Shown here: piece after piece, positions 34,592 through 45,196 of the stretch
How positions within the stretch are numbered: the stretch's first letter is position 1
Layout of the letters: each line of letters starts with the position of its first letter
Origin: Thermincola carboxydiphila
GTDB taxonomy: Bacteria; Bacillota; Thermincolia; Thermincolales; UBA2595
DNA: 64,000 nucleotides
Assembly: GCA_016841725.1 (NCBI GenBank)
Contig: JAENYP010000004.1
Span: 124,001 to 188,000, forward strand
Direction of reading: 5' to 3'
Program-made: the position numbers and the translations under genes
Notes under the pieces: generated by a model
The model's database searches: none
What the model was told of the DNA's origin: nothing
Seen by the model: the letters and a program-made list of their open reading frames with translations, nothing else

Positions 34592-35339
34592 ATGTATGGC
34601 TGGTTTGATTGCCGCCTGCGGGTGGACCTTACGGCAGGCAGTGTGCAGCGTGAAAATATAGGTGGCCAGGTCCTGGGTGCCTTTATCGGCGGGCGCGGTC
34701 TTAATGACTGGGTATTGTTTCAGTGTACCGGCAGATGCAGACCCTCTGGCTCCGGAGAATGTAATCTGTTTTGCCCCCGGACCGCTGACCGGCACCGCAG
34801 TACCCATGAATAGGCATCCACTGCCTGGGAATAAATTGCGGTGTGGAGGAACCGACTCCCATAATGGTGATGCGGTTGCCTTTGCCAAAGACCTGTTTGC
34901 CCGCGGCATTCTTTCACCTGAAGATGTGGACGGACTGGAACTGTCCTGGGACAATCAAGAGGCCCAAATAGAATTAATTCACCGGATTGCACTGCGGAAG
35001 GGGTTTGGCAGCATTCTTGCCGAAGGGGAAATAGGTGCAGCCAGGCTGATTGGCCGTGATGCCATGGATTATAACGATCAGGTCAAGGGGACCGGCCGGG
35101 GACATTTCCCTCCCGGTATTTTTGCCCTGGCACACGCCACTTCGACACGCGGGGCAGACCACTTGCGCGGGCAGAGCTGGGCCTGGGTGAAGCTGCGGAT
35201 GTTTTGGAAGCCGGGCCCGTGCGCATATGGGACGGCCCGACTTTCTGGCCGTTGTCTGCTTATCCGAACGGATAAACTAGAGCTTAAACGAACTTTTCAG
35301 GGAAACTATCCTGTTAAACACCGGCCTGCCGGCTGTTGA
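34592..35339 (+). pseudogene. decayed, internally deleted AOR-family gene
   Basis: The fragment begins like an AOR (MYGWFDCRLRVDLTAGSVQ, then GAFIGGRGLNDW) and shifts frame to DPLAPENVICFAPGPLTGTA. It then jumps over several hundred residues to a late segment (FAKDLFARGILSPEDVDGLE and KGFGSILAEGEIG, then HATSTRGADHLRG) before losing similarity. The cluster motif CxxCxxxC is absent. The 3' end overlaps the end of glnS. At least one frameshift and a large deletion mean it cannot make a working enzyme. It is not a copy of the AOR at 9839, since the shared positions differ considerably. Confidence 0.85.
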
Positions 35340-36929
35340 GTGTTTGGGGTCAACATTAAAATAACCGTGTCTGAAGAACTGGAACTTATCATGGGGGTTT
35401 GCTTCCTTAAGGTAAGGTTCTACAAAACCCTGCAGAATCTCAAGTGAATTAGGGTTAATATTGCTCATGAAATCTGTCCCGTCTTCATTATCTTCGTCAA
35501 GAATCAGGGGTTCATAAAGCCTGAAATCTACTGCCACGGCATTGCCGGCATCAACCCAGTGAATGGTCCCCTTTACTTTTCTCTCTGTGAAATCGGTACC
35601 GCTTTTGGTTGCCGGGTCATAGGTACAGTGTATTTCAGTTATATTACCCTGTTCATCTTTGACAAATTCATGGCATTTTATAAAATAAGCATGCTTCAGC
35701 CTTACTTCATTCCCGGGGAACAGCCGGTGGTATTTTTTGGGCGGATCTTCCATAAAGTCATCCTGTTCAATATAGATTTCCCGGGAAAAAGGGATTTTCC
35801 GGATACCCATTTCGGGATTTTCCGGGTTGTTTTCCGCATCCAGCCATTCTACCTCTCCCTCAGGGTAGTTAGTGATAACTACCTTGAGCGGTCTGATGAC
35901 AGCCATGGTCCTGGGGGCCTTCAACTTCAGGTCTTCCCTGACAAAGTGGTCCAGCATCTGGGCATCCACTATACTGTAGCTTTTAGCTACCCCGATTTCC
36001 CTCACAAAGCTGCGAATGGCCTCCGGTGTGTAACCTCTTCTCCTTAACCCGGATATGGTCGGCATCCGGGGGTCATCCCACCCGTCAACAATCTTTTCAT
36101 CCACCAGAAGCTTAAGTTTTCTCTTACTCATGACAGTATTTGTCATATTCAGCCGGGCAAATTCATATTGACGCGGCTCGTTTTCCGTCTCACACTCCCT
36201 GATTACCCAGTCATACAAAGGCCGGTGATCTTCAAATTCCAGGGTGCAGATGGAATGGGTAACCCCCTCTATGGCATCTTCCAGGGGATGGGCAAAGTCG
36301 TACATGGGATAAATGCACCATTTATCCCCGGTATTATGGTGTGAGGCATGGGCAATCCGGTACAGCACCGGGTCCCGCATATTAAGGTTGGGGGAAGCCA
36401 TATCTATTTTGGCCCGGAGCACTTTTTCGCCATCTTTGAATTCGCCATTTCGCATCCGTTCAAAAAGTTCCAGGTTTTCTTCTGCTGTTCTGCTGCGATA
36501 TGGGCTTTCCTTTCCCGGCTCCTTGAGAGTACCCCGTGTCTGCTTGATTTCTTCTGCTGACAGATCACACACGTAAGCCAGGCCCTTTTTAATCAAAATC
36601 ACAGCTCTGTTGAACATCTCCTCAAAAAAATCTGAGCCAAAATACAGGCCGTCCCATTCATAACCCAGCCATTTTACGTCCTCTTTAATGGATTCGACAT
36701 ATTCGGTTTCCTCTTTTAACGGGTTGGTGTCATCAAAACGCAAATTGGTTTTCCCGTTAAATTCATCGGCCAGGTCAAAGTTAAGCACTATTGACTTGGC
36801 ATGCCCGATATGTAAATAGCCATTGGGTTCCGGAGGAAAGCGGGTCACGATTTCTTTGGACTTACCTGAGTTTAAATCATCAAGTATAATATTTCTAATA
36901 AAATTGGAAGGAGCAGGCTTATTTTCCAT
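35277..36929 (-). CDS. glnS: glutaminyl-tRNA synthetase
   Basis: The 550-residue class I synthetase charges tRNA-Gln. It shows the HIGH motif in [14 protein letters not shown] and the KMSKS-type motif as VMSKRKL; the C-terminal anticodon-binding barrels follow. Its similarity to GlnRS rather than GltX is clear from [16 protein letters not shown] and [11 protein letters not shown]. Many Firmicutes use GatCAB instead of GlnRS, so glnS here may have been acquired by transfer. Its stop codon lies within the AOR remnant on the other strand. Confidence 0.95.
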   Translation of the reverse strand: MENKPAPSNFIRNIILDDLNSGKSKEIVTRFPPEPNGYLHIGHAKSIVLNFDLADEFNGKTNLRFDDTNPLKEETEYVESIKEDVKWLGYEWDGLYFGSDFFEEMFNRAVILIKKGLAYVCDLSAEEIKQTRGTLKEPGKESPYRSRTAEENLELFERMRNGEFKDGEKVLRAKIDMASPNLNMRDPVLYRIAHASHHNTGDKWCIYPMYDFAHPLEDAIEGVTHSICTLEFEDHRPLYDWVIRECETENEPRQYEFARLNMTNTVMSKRKLKLLVDEKIVDGWDDPRMPTISGLRRRGYTPEAIRSFVREIGVAKSYSIVDAQMLDHFVREDLKLKAPRTMAVIRPLKVVITNYPEGEVEWLDAENNPENPEMGIRKIPFSREIYIEQDDFMEDPPKKYHRLFPGNEVRLKHAYFIKCHEFVKDEQGNITEIHCTYDPATKSGTDFTERKVKGTIHWVDAGNAVAVDFRLYEPLILDEDNEDGTDFMSNINPNSLEILQGFVEPYLKEANPHDKFQFFRHGYFNVDPKHSTAGRPVFNRIVSLKSSFKL

Positions 36930-37316
36930 ATGATCACCTTTTCTATTATAATTTTTCTGTAATATTAATTATTTGTATATATATTATAAAAACCCTTTTG
37001 TTTCCTGGCAATTTTTTTATTTTCTTTAACCAGGCCGCACTTTGGCAAGCCCTTCCCTTAACCATTGTAGACTGTCCCGGTAAAGGGTTTTTTATACCTG
37101 CAGAAAAAAGGGAATTTAATGGGAAACCATGGGAATGATAATAATAAGCATAAAAATACCTTCCTGACTATAGAATTAAATGATATCTGTGTAGCTAACT
37201 AAACCAAAAGGGGTGATTGCCGGGAGGAAGCATGATGTGCAGTAAAAAGCTTTATCAGAGCGGAGATAGGGGGATTGGCTTATGAAATGAAGAACAAAAA
37301 AGGAGGAAAACTGTTG
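36930..37316. other. gene-free stretch between glnS and the secreted Ig-like protein
   Basis: The stretch is AT-rich near glnS. It contains a plus-strand terminator-like hairpin at 37055-37093 (CCCTTAACC pairing with GGTAAAGGG, then TTTTTT), with no gene in front of it. The rest leads to the binding site of the next gene. I see no tRNA or riboswitch. Confidence 0.5.
37055..37093 (+). terminator. orphan terminator in the glnS/secreted-protein gap
   Basis: CCCTTAACC and GGTAAAGGG pair with one mismatch, followed by six T residues. No plus-strand coding gene precedes it; it may end a small RNA or attenuate the following gene. Confidence 0.55.
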
Positions 37317-39455
37317 ATGAAGAAAGGAAAGTTAATGTCTCTGCTGGTAATAATTTCTTTGGTTCTCACTTTGCTGTCACCGGCGGCTTATGGCAGTAAT
37401 GGAACCAAGGGCGGGCCGGCCACAAAAGGGCAGTCCGGACAGGGAGGTTCAGACAGGGGCGGCTCCGGAGGCAGCCACCATGATTCATCTGCTCCGGAAA
37501 TCTTGGGTGACGAAGAAGAAGGCGGTTCCGGAAACAGCTCTGACAGAAAGGGCGGCGTTTCAAGAGGCGGCTCGGATAAGGGCAAGGGTGGCGGCGCCAA
37601 AAAAGGAACTCCCAGGAAGGATTCCACCCATGGCAAGATTACTCTTGAGGTAACAGTATTATGGCCTGAAGATATTACTGATCCTGAAGAGGTTGATGTT
37701 ATTCTAACAAGGGATGGGATTGATACTGTAGCAACTACTAATGAAGACGGTGTGGCCACTTTTATCTCAGAGGCCGGCGGTGACTGCTACCTGAGAGGTG
37801 AGGACGTGCCGGGTTTTTTAACTCCCGGACATCCGGTCAGCCTTATAGGCAGTACGAAAACTGTGGAGGAAACTCTGGAGTACATAGAAGCAGATATACC
37901 TGTTGAGGAGGTAACTTTGAATGAGTCTGAGCTGGAACTGATATCAGGCTATCCTTACCAGTTGACGGCAACAGTTAAGCCTCTTAATGCAAGCAACCAG
38001 AAAATTTACTGGGAATCCGACAACGAAAGTGTGGCTACAGTGATTGACGGTCTGATAGAGCCGGTATCATCCGGGACTGCTGTAATAACCGTAACAACCG
38101 CTGATGGCATGGAAACGGCCACCTGTGAGGTATCGGTTGTTTCCATTGAGTCTTTGGTTGACCCAGACCCTGTGGCTGCATCGAAAAATGAAGTTGTGAT
38201 ACTGCCGGCGACTGTTAAGGCTAATCTTGATAATGGTGATGAGACTCAACTTCAAGCAACATGGAAAGACGAAACAGGCGAAGATGTGGGGTTTGTTTTT
38301 CAGGTGCCATTGACGAACCCTTGTTCATCCTACACCTTTGTTGGCTCTGCTGCCGGAACGGTGGATACTGCTGAACTGGTTATTACTGTTGACCAAGCGG
38401 GGCAGCCGGCAGTACCTGTTGTAGGTGTAAGTCTTGACCTAAACGAGGTATCCATGTTTGTTGGCGATTCGGCTAATTTGACCGTATATATTATACCTGA
38501 CTCAGCAACCACTCAGGATGTGATCTGGACATCATCCAATACAGGAGTGGCTGTTGTGGAAGACGGCCTGGTGACTGCTGCTGCTCCAGGCAGTGCCATA
38601 ATTGCAGTAGAGACAATTGATGGCGGCTTTAAAGCATACTGCCAGATATCTGTGGCTTTAGCGCCAGAACCGGCACTGATTTATCCGACTCAGGAGTCCT
38701 TTGACAGCCCACAGGAGGTCTGTGTGAATGTCAAGAATCTGGTTGAATATAAATCTATTACGGAAGATCTAGTTTACCACGTAAAAGTGGAACAGAAGGG
38801 CAGCGGCCAGCCTCTGGGTGAAGGTATCGTGACAATTGGGCCTGATACAGAAGTTTTCAATGTATATGATGCCACCGGGTTTGTAGAAGGCGACAATTAC
38901 AGTCATGAGTACTACTTATCTATGAGTACTGACCCCAAGTATCCACTAAATGATGAGCTTACTTTAAAGACTAACTTTAAAATCGGGACTGCAGTACCGA
39001 CAATCTCCATGGATAACGTCAGAGTGACCCTTGACATGGTTGGCGGGCCTCTGGACGGGAATCCTGACGGTATCATTTTCCTCCTCTGCAGGGAAATAGA
39101 CCTAGGGGATGGTAATCCGTCAGATGACGTGAGTCAGAGTTCATGGGTTAATTACTGCGTTAACCCTAATGTTCCGTATGATAAGCTGGAATTTATCGAT
39201 GAAGTAAAGATGATGGGAAGAACCAATGCTGAGGGTCTGGCGGATTGGATTGAGCCAAGGGAACCGCTTAAACTGGGCGGATATATCCTGTTGGAGGTTA
39301 CACCTGACGGATATATAGATAACCTCAACCTTGTTAATCCCGAATCTGAAGACGGGGCATTGCTCAAAGAAGTGCACCTCACAAGAGACGGGGTTATTGA
39401 GAGGGATGTAGTCAACACCTATGTTGCGGACGGTTCAGGCCCCTGGGGAATCTAA
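37317..39455 (+). CDS. secreted protein with Gly/Ser-rich region and BIG2-like domains
   Basis: A 712-residue exported protein with a signal peptide (LMSLLVIISLVLTLLSPAAYG), then a low-complexity Gly/Ser/Lys/Asp stretch of about 75 residues. Next come a first beta domain and two bacterial Ig-like (BIG2) domains recognisable from VTLNESELELISGYPYQL, then SDNESVATV and SSNTGVAVV. The last 260 residues are unfamiliar, and I see no sortase signal or membrane anchor. It probably acts at the cell surface in adhesion or carbohydrate binding. ATG 37317 (or TTG 37314) follows AAAGGAGG. Confidence 0.8.
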   Translation: MKKGKLMSLLVIISLVLTLLSPAAYGSNGTKGGPATKGQSGQGGSDRGGSGGSHHDSSAPEILGDEEEGGSGNSSDRKGGVSRGGSDKGKGGGAKKGTPRKDSTHGKITLEVTVLWPEDITDPEEVDVILTRDGIDTVATTNEDGVATFISEAGGDCYLRGEDVPGFLTPGHPVSLIGSTKTVEETLEYIEADIPVEEVTLNESELELISGYPYQLTATVKPLNASNQKIYWESDNESVATVIDGLIEPVSSGTAVITVTTADGMETATCEVSVVSIESLVDPDPVAASKNEVVILPATVKANLDNGDETQLQATWKDETGEDVGFVFQVPLTNPCSSYTFVGSAAGTVDTAELVITVDQAGQPAVPVVGVSLDLNEVSMFVGDSANLTVYIIPDSATTQDVIWTSSNTGVAVVEDGLVTAAAPGSAIIAVETIDGGFKAYCQISVALAPEPALIYPTQESFDSPQEVCVNVKNLVEYKSITEDLVYHVKVEQKGSGQPLGEGIVTIGPDTEVFNVYDATGFVEGDNYSHEYYLSMSTDPKYPLNDELTLKTNFKIGTAVPTISMDNVRVTLDMVGGPLDGNPDGIIFLLCREIDLGDGNPSDDVSQSSWVNYCVNPNVPYDKLEFIDEVKMMGRTNAEGLADWIEPREPLKLGGYILLEVTPDGYIDNLNLVNPESEDGALLKEVHLTRDGVIERDVVNTYVADGSGPWGI

Positions 39456-39505
39456 AATACCGTCACGAAGCTGTGATTCAATACAATATATATAAGTATA
39501 AAAGG

Positions 39506-39536
39506 TCCGTGCATGGGAAACCATGCGCGTTTTCTT
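39506..39536 (+). terminator. terminator after the secreted Ig-like protein
   Basis: CGTGCATGG-GAAA-CCATGCGCG forms a hairpin with a GNRA loop, followed by TTTTCTT. Confidence 0.75.
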
Positions 39537-39578
39537 ATCCCCATACAGTGAAAAGATAAATCATAAGCTGTGGAGCTA

Positions 39579-39627
39579 TTGAATAATGAACAATAACTTG
39601 ATAGAATAGTGTTAGCAGATGCTAACA
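39579..39627 (+). promoter_or_regulatory. promoter and TetR operator for the CoA-activase locus
   Basis: TTGAAT (39579) and TAGAAT (39602) are spaced by 17 bases. Directly after them lies TGTTAGCA-GA-TGCTAACA (39610-39627), a palindrome with perfect eight-base arms at the transcription start. It fits autorepression by the TetR-family protein encoded next. Confidence 0.75.
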
Positions 39628-39665
39628 TTTTAAATTCATCTGCAACTTTCTGTCTGGAGGGAAAA

Positions 39666-40241
39666 ATGAATAGCCATACCTCAGAGAAGATTCTTGATGC
39701 ATCTATGGCCCTTTTCTCACAACGAGGCTACAACTCTGTCACCACGAAGCAGATTGCACAAGAGGCCGGAGTTAGTGAGATGACTGTTTTCAGGTACTTT
39801 GTAAATAAACGGAATTTGTTTGAACAGGCTCTCGAAAGGTTTATGTTTTCTCCCAAGTTTAAAGCTCTTTTCGAGAACAGCCTGGTTTGGGATCTGGAAA
39901 AGGATTTACTGAAAATAAGCTATTATTACCAGGATGCATTACATAAGAACCAGAAAATCATTTTAATGCACTTTAAGAATGACGGGTTGGATTATAAACC
40001 CGAATCCCCTCTTTTTAAATACCCCAATGAACTCAAAAAGCTTCTGGTTGATTACCTTAACAGAATGAAGGAAAAAGGCGCTTTGGAAGAAAACCCCGAG
40101 GTTTTGGCTGTAAGTATTTTGGCTGTTAACTTTGGGTTTTTTATGACTTACCTGATAAATAAGAGATTAACTAAAAATACGGATCTGGAGTCCAGTATCT
40201 CTAATTTTGTAAAAATTATTACAAAAGGGGTAACCGGTTAA
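39666..40241 (+). CDS. TetR-family regulator upstream of the CoA-dehydratase activase
   Basis: The 191-residue regulator has a TetR helix-turn-helix at residues about 8-55 (TTKQIAQEAGVSEMTVFRYF). ATG 39666 has CTGGAGGG upstream; the longer frame to 39609 would start inside the operator. The perfect palindrome in its promoter is the likely binding site. It lies 87 bases upstream of the large activase gene in the same direction and is probably its regulator. Confidence 0.92.
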   Translation: MNSHTSEKILDASMALFSQRGYNSVTTKQIAQEAGVSEMTVFRYFVNKRNLFEQALERFMFSPKFKALFENSLVWDLEKDLLKISYYYQDALHKNQKIILMHFKNDGLDYKPESPLFKYPNELKKLLVDYLNRMKEKGALEENPEVLAVSILAVNFGFFMTYLINKRLTKNTDLESSISNFVKIITKGVTG

Positions 40242-40328
40242 AGTTTTCCTGAAAAACCCGGTTATGTTTATATGCCGTACGTTAGTAGTGACTTATTAGT
40301 GTGCTTTAACTGACATTGGAGGGCTGAT

Positions 40329-43300
40329 ATGAACGGTATACTTAATGTTGGGCTGGATGTAGGCTCAACAACGGTAAAAATGGTTGTCCTTAACGGAGAG
40401 GACAAAATTGTATATAAAAAGTACTTGCGACATTTTTCAGATATAAAAAGTACAGTCGGATCTTTATTTGAGGATGCTAAATCGGTATTGGAGCGGCGCC
40501 TGCTGACCATCATGATCACAGGTTCCGGTGGGTTTGGTATCGCCCAGAAAATGGCGGTGCCTTTTATTCAGGAGGTTATGGCCAGCCTGGATGCGGTCAG
40601 GAGCAAGATTCCTTTTACTGATGTAGCTATTGAGCTTGGCGGTGAAGATGCTAAAATCACCTATTTCGGCGATTCGGTTGAACAGAGGATGAACGGGACC
40701 TGTGCCGGGGGAACAGGCGCTTTTATTGATCAGATGGCATCACTGCTGCAGACTGACCCGGCGGGGCTGAATGAACTGGCAAAAAGTCATCGCAATATTT
40801 ACCCGATTGCATCAAGATGTGGTGTGTTTGCCAAGACAGATGTCCAGCCGCTGCTCAATGAAGGTGCGGCAAAAGAAGATATTGCGGCATCCATTCTGCA
40901 GGCGGTTGTTAACCAGACAATCAGCGGACTGGCCCAGGGAAGGCCAATTTCCGGCAATGTTGCTTTTCTGGGAGGGCCGCTCCATTTTATGTCGGAATTG
41001 AGGAAGCGGTTTAGTGATACCCTGAAGCTGACCAACAAAAGTGTTGTCTTCCCTGAAGATTCACAGTATTTTGTGGCCCTGGGAGCGGCTTTATCTTCCC
41101 GGAAGGAGCGGCCATTAGCCTTTGAATGTCTTTATGAGAGGTCTCCCATGATATCACTGCTTGATATGCAGGAAAGTGGGCACATGGAACCACTTTTTGC
41201 CAGTGATGAGGAATATCGTGAATTTGCTGACAGGCACTCCCAGCACAGGGTGAAGAGGGTTCCTCTGGAGAGCTGCCAGGGAGATGTTTTTTTAGGCATT
41301 GATGCCGGATCTACCACAACAAAGATTGCGCTCATCGACAAAGAGGGGAACCTCTTGTATTCCCATTACGGGAGCAATATGGGAAGACCTCTGGAATCCA
41401 CTATTGCAGCACTGAAAAAACTTTATGAACAATTAAATAAAGAGACCAACATCGTTTATTCTGCCGTTACGGGTTATGGTGAACACCTGATAAAGGCAGC
41501 CCTCAAAATTGATATCGGAGAGATTGAGACTGTAGCCCATTATAAGGCAGCAGAATTCTTTCTGCCGGGAGTCGACTTTGTCCTCGATATTGGCGGGCAG
41601 GATATGAAAAGCATGGTCATTCGTGAAGGGGTTATTGATTCCATTATGTTAAATGAAGCGTGCTCCTCGGGGTGCGGTTCATTTATCGAAAACTTTGCCA
41701 ATTCATTAAAAATGGATGTAAAAGACTTTGTTGCCATGGGAGTCAGAGCGGAGAACCCTGTAGACCTGGGAACCCGCTGTACTGTTTTTATGAACTCCAA
41801 GGTAAAACAGGCCCAAAAGGAAGGGGCAGGTATAAGTGATATTTCTGCAGGAATATCCATTTCAGTTATCAAGAATGCCCTGTTTAAAGTTATCAGACTG
41901 AGGAATGCAGATGACCTGGGCCGAAAGATTGTGGTCCAGGGAGGTACTTTTTACAATGAAGCTGTCCTCCGGGCAATGGAGAAGATTACCGGAGCTGAAG
42001 TTGTCCGCCCGGACATTGCGGGAATCATGGGGGCCTTCGGCGCTGCCCTGATTGCCAGGAACCGTTATGAAAAGGGATATGCTTCCGGCCTTCTTCACGC
42101 AGCGGAGCTGGAATCCTTCACAACAGACACATCAATGAGACGCTGCGGGTTATGTGGGAACAACTGCCTGGTTACGGTAAAGGCATTTTCCAACGGCAGT
42201 GAGTTTGTCTCTGGCAACAGGTGTGAACGCGGCGCCGGAAAAGAAAAGGTTGAAAATAATATTCCCAACGTTTATGAATATAAATACAAAAGGCTGTTTA
42301 ATTACAGGTCGCTGCCTGAGGCGGAAGCTCACAGAGGGGTTATCGGAATTCCCCGGGCGCTGAATATTTACGAGGATTATCCGTTCTGGCATACTTTTTT
42401 TACAGAGCTGGGGTACCGGGTCGTGGTTTCAGGACGTTCCTCAAAGGATATCTACGAGCTGGGGATGGAAACGATTCCATCCGAGTCTGCGTGTTATCCC
42501 GCCAAAATAACCCATGGCCACATTGCAGACCTGATTCTCAATAAAGGTGTCCGTAAAATATTTTACCCCTGCATACCGTATAACATAAAAGAGGACCCTG
42601 AAGCCAACAACATGTTTAACTGTCCCATAGTTACCTCTTATCCGGAAACAATCAGCGCTAACATGGATGTAACCAGAGCAGGTGGAGTTACTTTTTATCA
42701 TCCCTTCCTGCCTCTTGATATGCCGCCAAGGATGGTCAAACGGCTGATCGAAGAACTTGCTCCTGAAGGTATTCCCAGGAAAGAGCTTGAACAGGCAGTT
42801 GGCAAAGCATACCGGGAACTGGAACGGTACAAAGAAGATGTCCGTAAAGAAGGGGAAGCAACCCTTAGGTATATAAAGGAAAACCATCTCAAGGGGATAG
42901 TGCTGGCAGGCAGGCCATATCACATCGACCCTGAAATAAATCACGGTATTCCGGGGATGATCAATGCCTATGGTTTTGCGGTCCTGTCCGAGGACTCCGT
43001 CAGGCACCTGGGCATAGTGGAACGACCGCTTAGGGTGGTTGACCAGTGGGTGTACCATTCCAGAATGTATGCTGCCGCTTCCTTTGTGGCCACACAGCCC
43101 GACATAGAGCTGATTCAGCTTAACTCTTTTGGCTGCGGCCTGGATGCAGTAACGACAGACCAGATAAAAGAAATTCTCGATAATCACGGAAAAATTTACA
43201 CGTTATTAAAAATAGATGAAATAAATAACCTGGGCGCTGCCCGGATAAGGCTGCGTTCCCTGATTGCCGCTATCAGGGAAAGGGATAAAAGAAAGTTTGT

Positions 43301-44588
43301 GCCGGGAAAACGTATCCAGTCACAACAAAGAGCTGTATTTACGGAAGAAATGAAAAAAACCCACACAATCCTGGCTCCCCAGATGTCACCGGTACATTTT
43401 CAATTCCTGAAGACCGGGTTTGAGCTTGCCGGATATAATGTTGAAGTTCTCCCATCAGTAGATAAATCGGCCATTGATGAGGGGCTGCGGTATGTTCATA
43501 ATGATGCCTGTTACCCGGCAATTATTGTGGTCGGGCAGCTAATGAAGGCCTTGAGGTCAGGGGAATATGACCTGGACAGTACTTCTGTGATTATTACCCA
43601 GACCGGAGGGGGCTGCCGGGCTACCAACTATATTTCTTTTATTAAAAAGGCTTTAAGGGATGCCGGTATGGAGCGTGTTCCGGTACTGTCCCTTAATGCT
43701 TCCGGCCTGGAAAAACATCCTGGTTTCAAAGTGACCCTGCCGATGCTGAATAAGCTCCTGATGGGGTTGATTTATGGAGACCTTTTTATGAGACTGCTGT
43801 ACAGGGTGAGACCATATGAAAAGGCACCCGGTTCCGCCAATCGCCTGTACGAACATTGGGTGGCAAAATGCCAGGAATCACTGCGGAACGGTGGAAGAAA
43901 ACAGTTTAAGGAAAACATTTATAAAATTGTCGCCGATTTTGATAATTTTGAAATCCATGAGGATATGGTCAAGCCAAGGGTGGGAGTTGTCGGTGAAATC
44001 CTGGTCAAATTCCATCCCACTGCCAATAACAATATAGTAGAACTGCTGGAAGCGGAGGGGGCGGAGGCGATAGTCCCGGACCTGACAGATTTCCTGTTCT
44101 ACAGCGCTTTTGACAGTAAAATAAAGTATGAACAGTTATCAGGAAGCTTTAAGAATATGGTTTCAGGCCAGATATCTATTAAATTTATGGAGTATTATAG
44201 AAAAGATATGAAAAAGGCCCTGGCTAAAAGCAGGCGTTTTCATCCTCCCAAACCGATTGAAGAGATAGCCCGGTTTGCGGAAAAGCACCTTTCACTGGCA
44301 CACCAGACAGGTGAGGGTTGGTTCCTGACGGGTGAAATGGTTGAACTTATTCACAGCGGCGTTCACAATATTGTGTGCCTGCAGCCCTTTGCCTGCCTGC
44401 CAAACCATATCACCGGCAAGGGCATGATCAGGGAGCTCAGGAGGTCCTATCCCCTGGTCAATATTGCCCCGATTGATTATGACCCAGGGGCAAGTGAGGT
44501 CAATCAGCTCAACCGTATCAAACTGATGCTGTCTGTTGCTGTAAAAAACATGGAATCAGGTACAGTAATGAGTACCGAAATAGGATAA
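40329..44588 (+). CDS. giant CoA-dehydratase activase-like protein (BcrAD/HgdC plus DUF2229)
   Basis: The 1419-residue protein contains two ASKHA ATPase domains of the BadF/BadG/BcrA/BcrD type. The first starts [18 protein letters not shown] and the second [17 protein letters not shown], each with its Cys near a [4Fe-4S] ligand position (SRCGVFAK and GTRCTVFM). A DUF2229 region follows ([20 protein letters not shown]), then a C-terminal HgdB-like part ([12 protein letters not shown]). Related small activators drive ATP-dependent electron transfer to 2-hydroxyacyl-CoA dehydratases or benzoyl-CoA reductases. Large fused forms occur in Clostridia, but their substrates are not established. No dehydratase gene is adjacent. 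Confidence 0.92.
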   Translation: MNGILNVGLDVGSTTVKMVVLNGEDKIVYKKYLRHFSDIKSTVGSLFEDAKSVLERRLLTIMITGSGGFGIAQKMAVPFIQEVMASLDAVRSKIPFTDVAIELGGEDAKITYFGDSVEQRMNGTCAGGTGAFIDQMASLLQTDPAGLNELAKSHRNIYPIASRCGVFAKTDVQPLLNEGAAKEDIAASILQAVVNQTISGLAQGRPISGNVAFLGGPLHFMSELRKRFSDTLKLTNKSVVFPEDSQYFVALGAALSSRKERPLAFECLYERSPMISLLDMQESGHMEPLFASDEEYREFADRHSQHRVKRVPLESCQGDVFLGIDAGSTTTKIALIDKEGNLLYSHYGSNMGRPLESTIAALKKLYEQLNKETNIVYSAVTGYGEHLIKAALKIDIGEIETVAHYKAAEFFLPGVDFVLDIGGQDMKSMVIREGVIDSIMLNEACSSGCGSFIENFANSLKMDVKDFVAMGVRAENPVDLGTRCTVFMNSKVKQAQKEGAGISDISAGISISVIKNALFKVIRLRNADDLGRKIVVQGGTFYNEAVLRAMEKITGAEVVRPDIAGIMGAFGAALIARNRYEKGYASGLLHAAELESFTTDTSMRRCGLCGNNCLVTVKAFSNGSEFVSGNRCERGAGKEKVENNIPNVYEYKYKRLFNYRSLPEAEAHRGVIGIPRALNIYEDYPFWHTFFTELGYRVVVSGRSSKDIYELGMETIPSESACYPAKITHGHIADLILNKGVRKIFYPCIPYNIKEDPEANNMFNCPIVTSYPETISANMDVTRAGGVTFYHPFLPLDMPPRMVKRLIEELAPEGIPRKELEQAVGKAYRELERYKEDVRKEGEATLRYIKENHLKGIVLAGRPYHIDPEINHGIPGMINAYGFAVLSEDSVRHLGIVERPLRVVDQWVYHSRMYAAASFVATQPDIELIQLNSFGCGLDAVTTDQIKEILDNHGKIYTLLKIDEINNLGAARIRLRSLIAAIRERDKRKFVPGKRIQSQQRAVFTEEMKKTHTILAPQMSPVHFQFLKTGFELAGYNVEVLPSVDKSAIDEGLRYVHNDACYPAIIVVGQLMKALRSGEYDLDSTSVIITQTGGGCRATNYISFIKKALRDAGMERVPVLSLNASGLEKHPGFKVTLPMLNKLLMGLIYGDLFMRLLYRVRPYEKAPGSANRLYEHWVAKCQESLRNGGRKQFKENIYKIVADFDNFEIHEDMVKPRVGVVGEILVKFHPTANNNIVELLEAEGAEAIVPDLTDFLFYSAFDSKIKYEQLSGSFKNMVSGQISIKFMEYYRKDMKKALAKSRRFHPPKPIEEIARFAEKHLSLAHQTGEGWFLTGEMVELIHSGVHNIVCLQPFACLPNHITGKGMIRELRRSYPLVNIAPIDYDPGASEVNQLNRIKLMLSVAVKNMESGTVMSTEIG

Positions 44589-44632
44589 AAAAACAGGCAG
44601 CCCAATAAGTGAATTGGAGCCGCCTGTTTTTT
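44589..44632. terminator. bidirectional terminator after the activase gene
   Basis: AAACAGGCAGC near 44591 pairs with GCCGCCTGTTT, extended by CCAAT/ATTGG, and T runs follow on both strands. Confidence 0.85.
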
Positions 44633-45072
44633 TATTTCTTCCTTCTGCGGGCTTCTCTTTCTGCCTTTTGTGCTTCTCTTCTTTCCTGTTCTTCTCTTTC
44701 TTGTTCGACAGTCCTCATAAAGATTCCTGACCCCAGCCAGGCCGAAACAGCGAATATCATCCAAAGTGCGTGGGTAAGCACCAACCCCTGGAGAATGAAG
44801 TTAACTCCAAAACCCAGGCCTACGGCAGGAATACTGATAAGAAGTGTGCGGATGACCCGTTCAAAACCTTTTTGGCGGGGAATAGGCCATATCTTGGCAA
44901 AGATGGCCCCGATAATGAGACCCAGGGTAACAGTGATTAATATCTGGGCAAGCACTATAGGTGTGGGGAAGTCCCAACCCCAGATATAATGGCCCGCCAG
45001 GTAGAAGAGGTCAACGAAAAAGGAGATTCCCAGGGCCCTGCGTACAATCCATAAAATAATTGCGGAATTCAT
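44632..45072 (-). CDS. small membrane protein with charged C-terminal tail
   Basis: The 146-residue protein has about four membrane helices and ends in a strongly charged helical tail (EQEREEQERREAQKAERE). ATG 45072 is chosen because GGGGGAGA precedes it; an upstream frame to 45108 has no site. It is downstream of the symporter gene on the same strand, separated by about 120 bases with a GC-rich hairpin. I do not recognise the family. Confidence 0.65.
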   Translation of the reverse strand: MNSAIILWIVRRALGISFFVDLFYLAGHYIWGWDFPTPIVLAQILITVTLGLIIGAIFAKIWPIPRQKGFERVIRTLLISIPAVGLGFGVNFILQGLVLTHALWMIFAVSAWLGSGIFMRTVEQEREEQERREAQKAEREARRRKK

Positions 45073-45129
45073 CTTATATCTCCCCCCAATTGCGATACCG
45101 GTAGTCATAATTTCATCTCCCCCCTTTTT

Positions 45130-45170
45130 TTTAAGGAAGCCCCGGGGCGGTAACCTGGCCCCAGGGCTGT
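45130..45170 (-). terminator. GC-rich hairpin after the symporter gene
   Basis: On the minus strand, AGCCCTGGGGC pairs with GCCCCGGGGCT shortly after the symporter stop codon. Only a weak T run follows, so termination may be partial. Confidence 0.5.
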
Positions 45171-45196
45171 AAAGTACCTGTTATTGAATCATTGTA

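Noticed and set aside
34592..35339. A working small AOR-like protein
   Set aside because: Frames change within the conserved region, several hundred residues and the cluster motif are missing, so it is called a pseudogene.
37388..37759. A 123-codon minus-strand frame rich in Pro and Ser
   Set aside because: It lies opposite the Gly/Ser-rich part of the secreted protein; the Pro-rich composition is just the complement of Gly codons, and there is no binding site.
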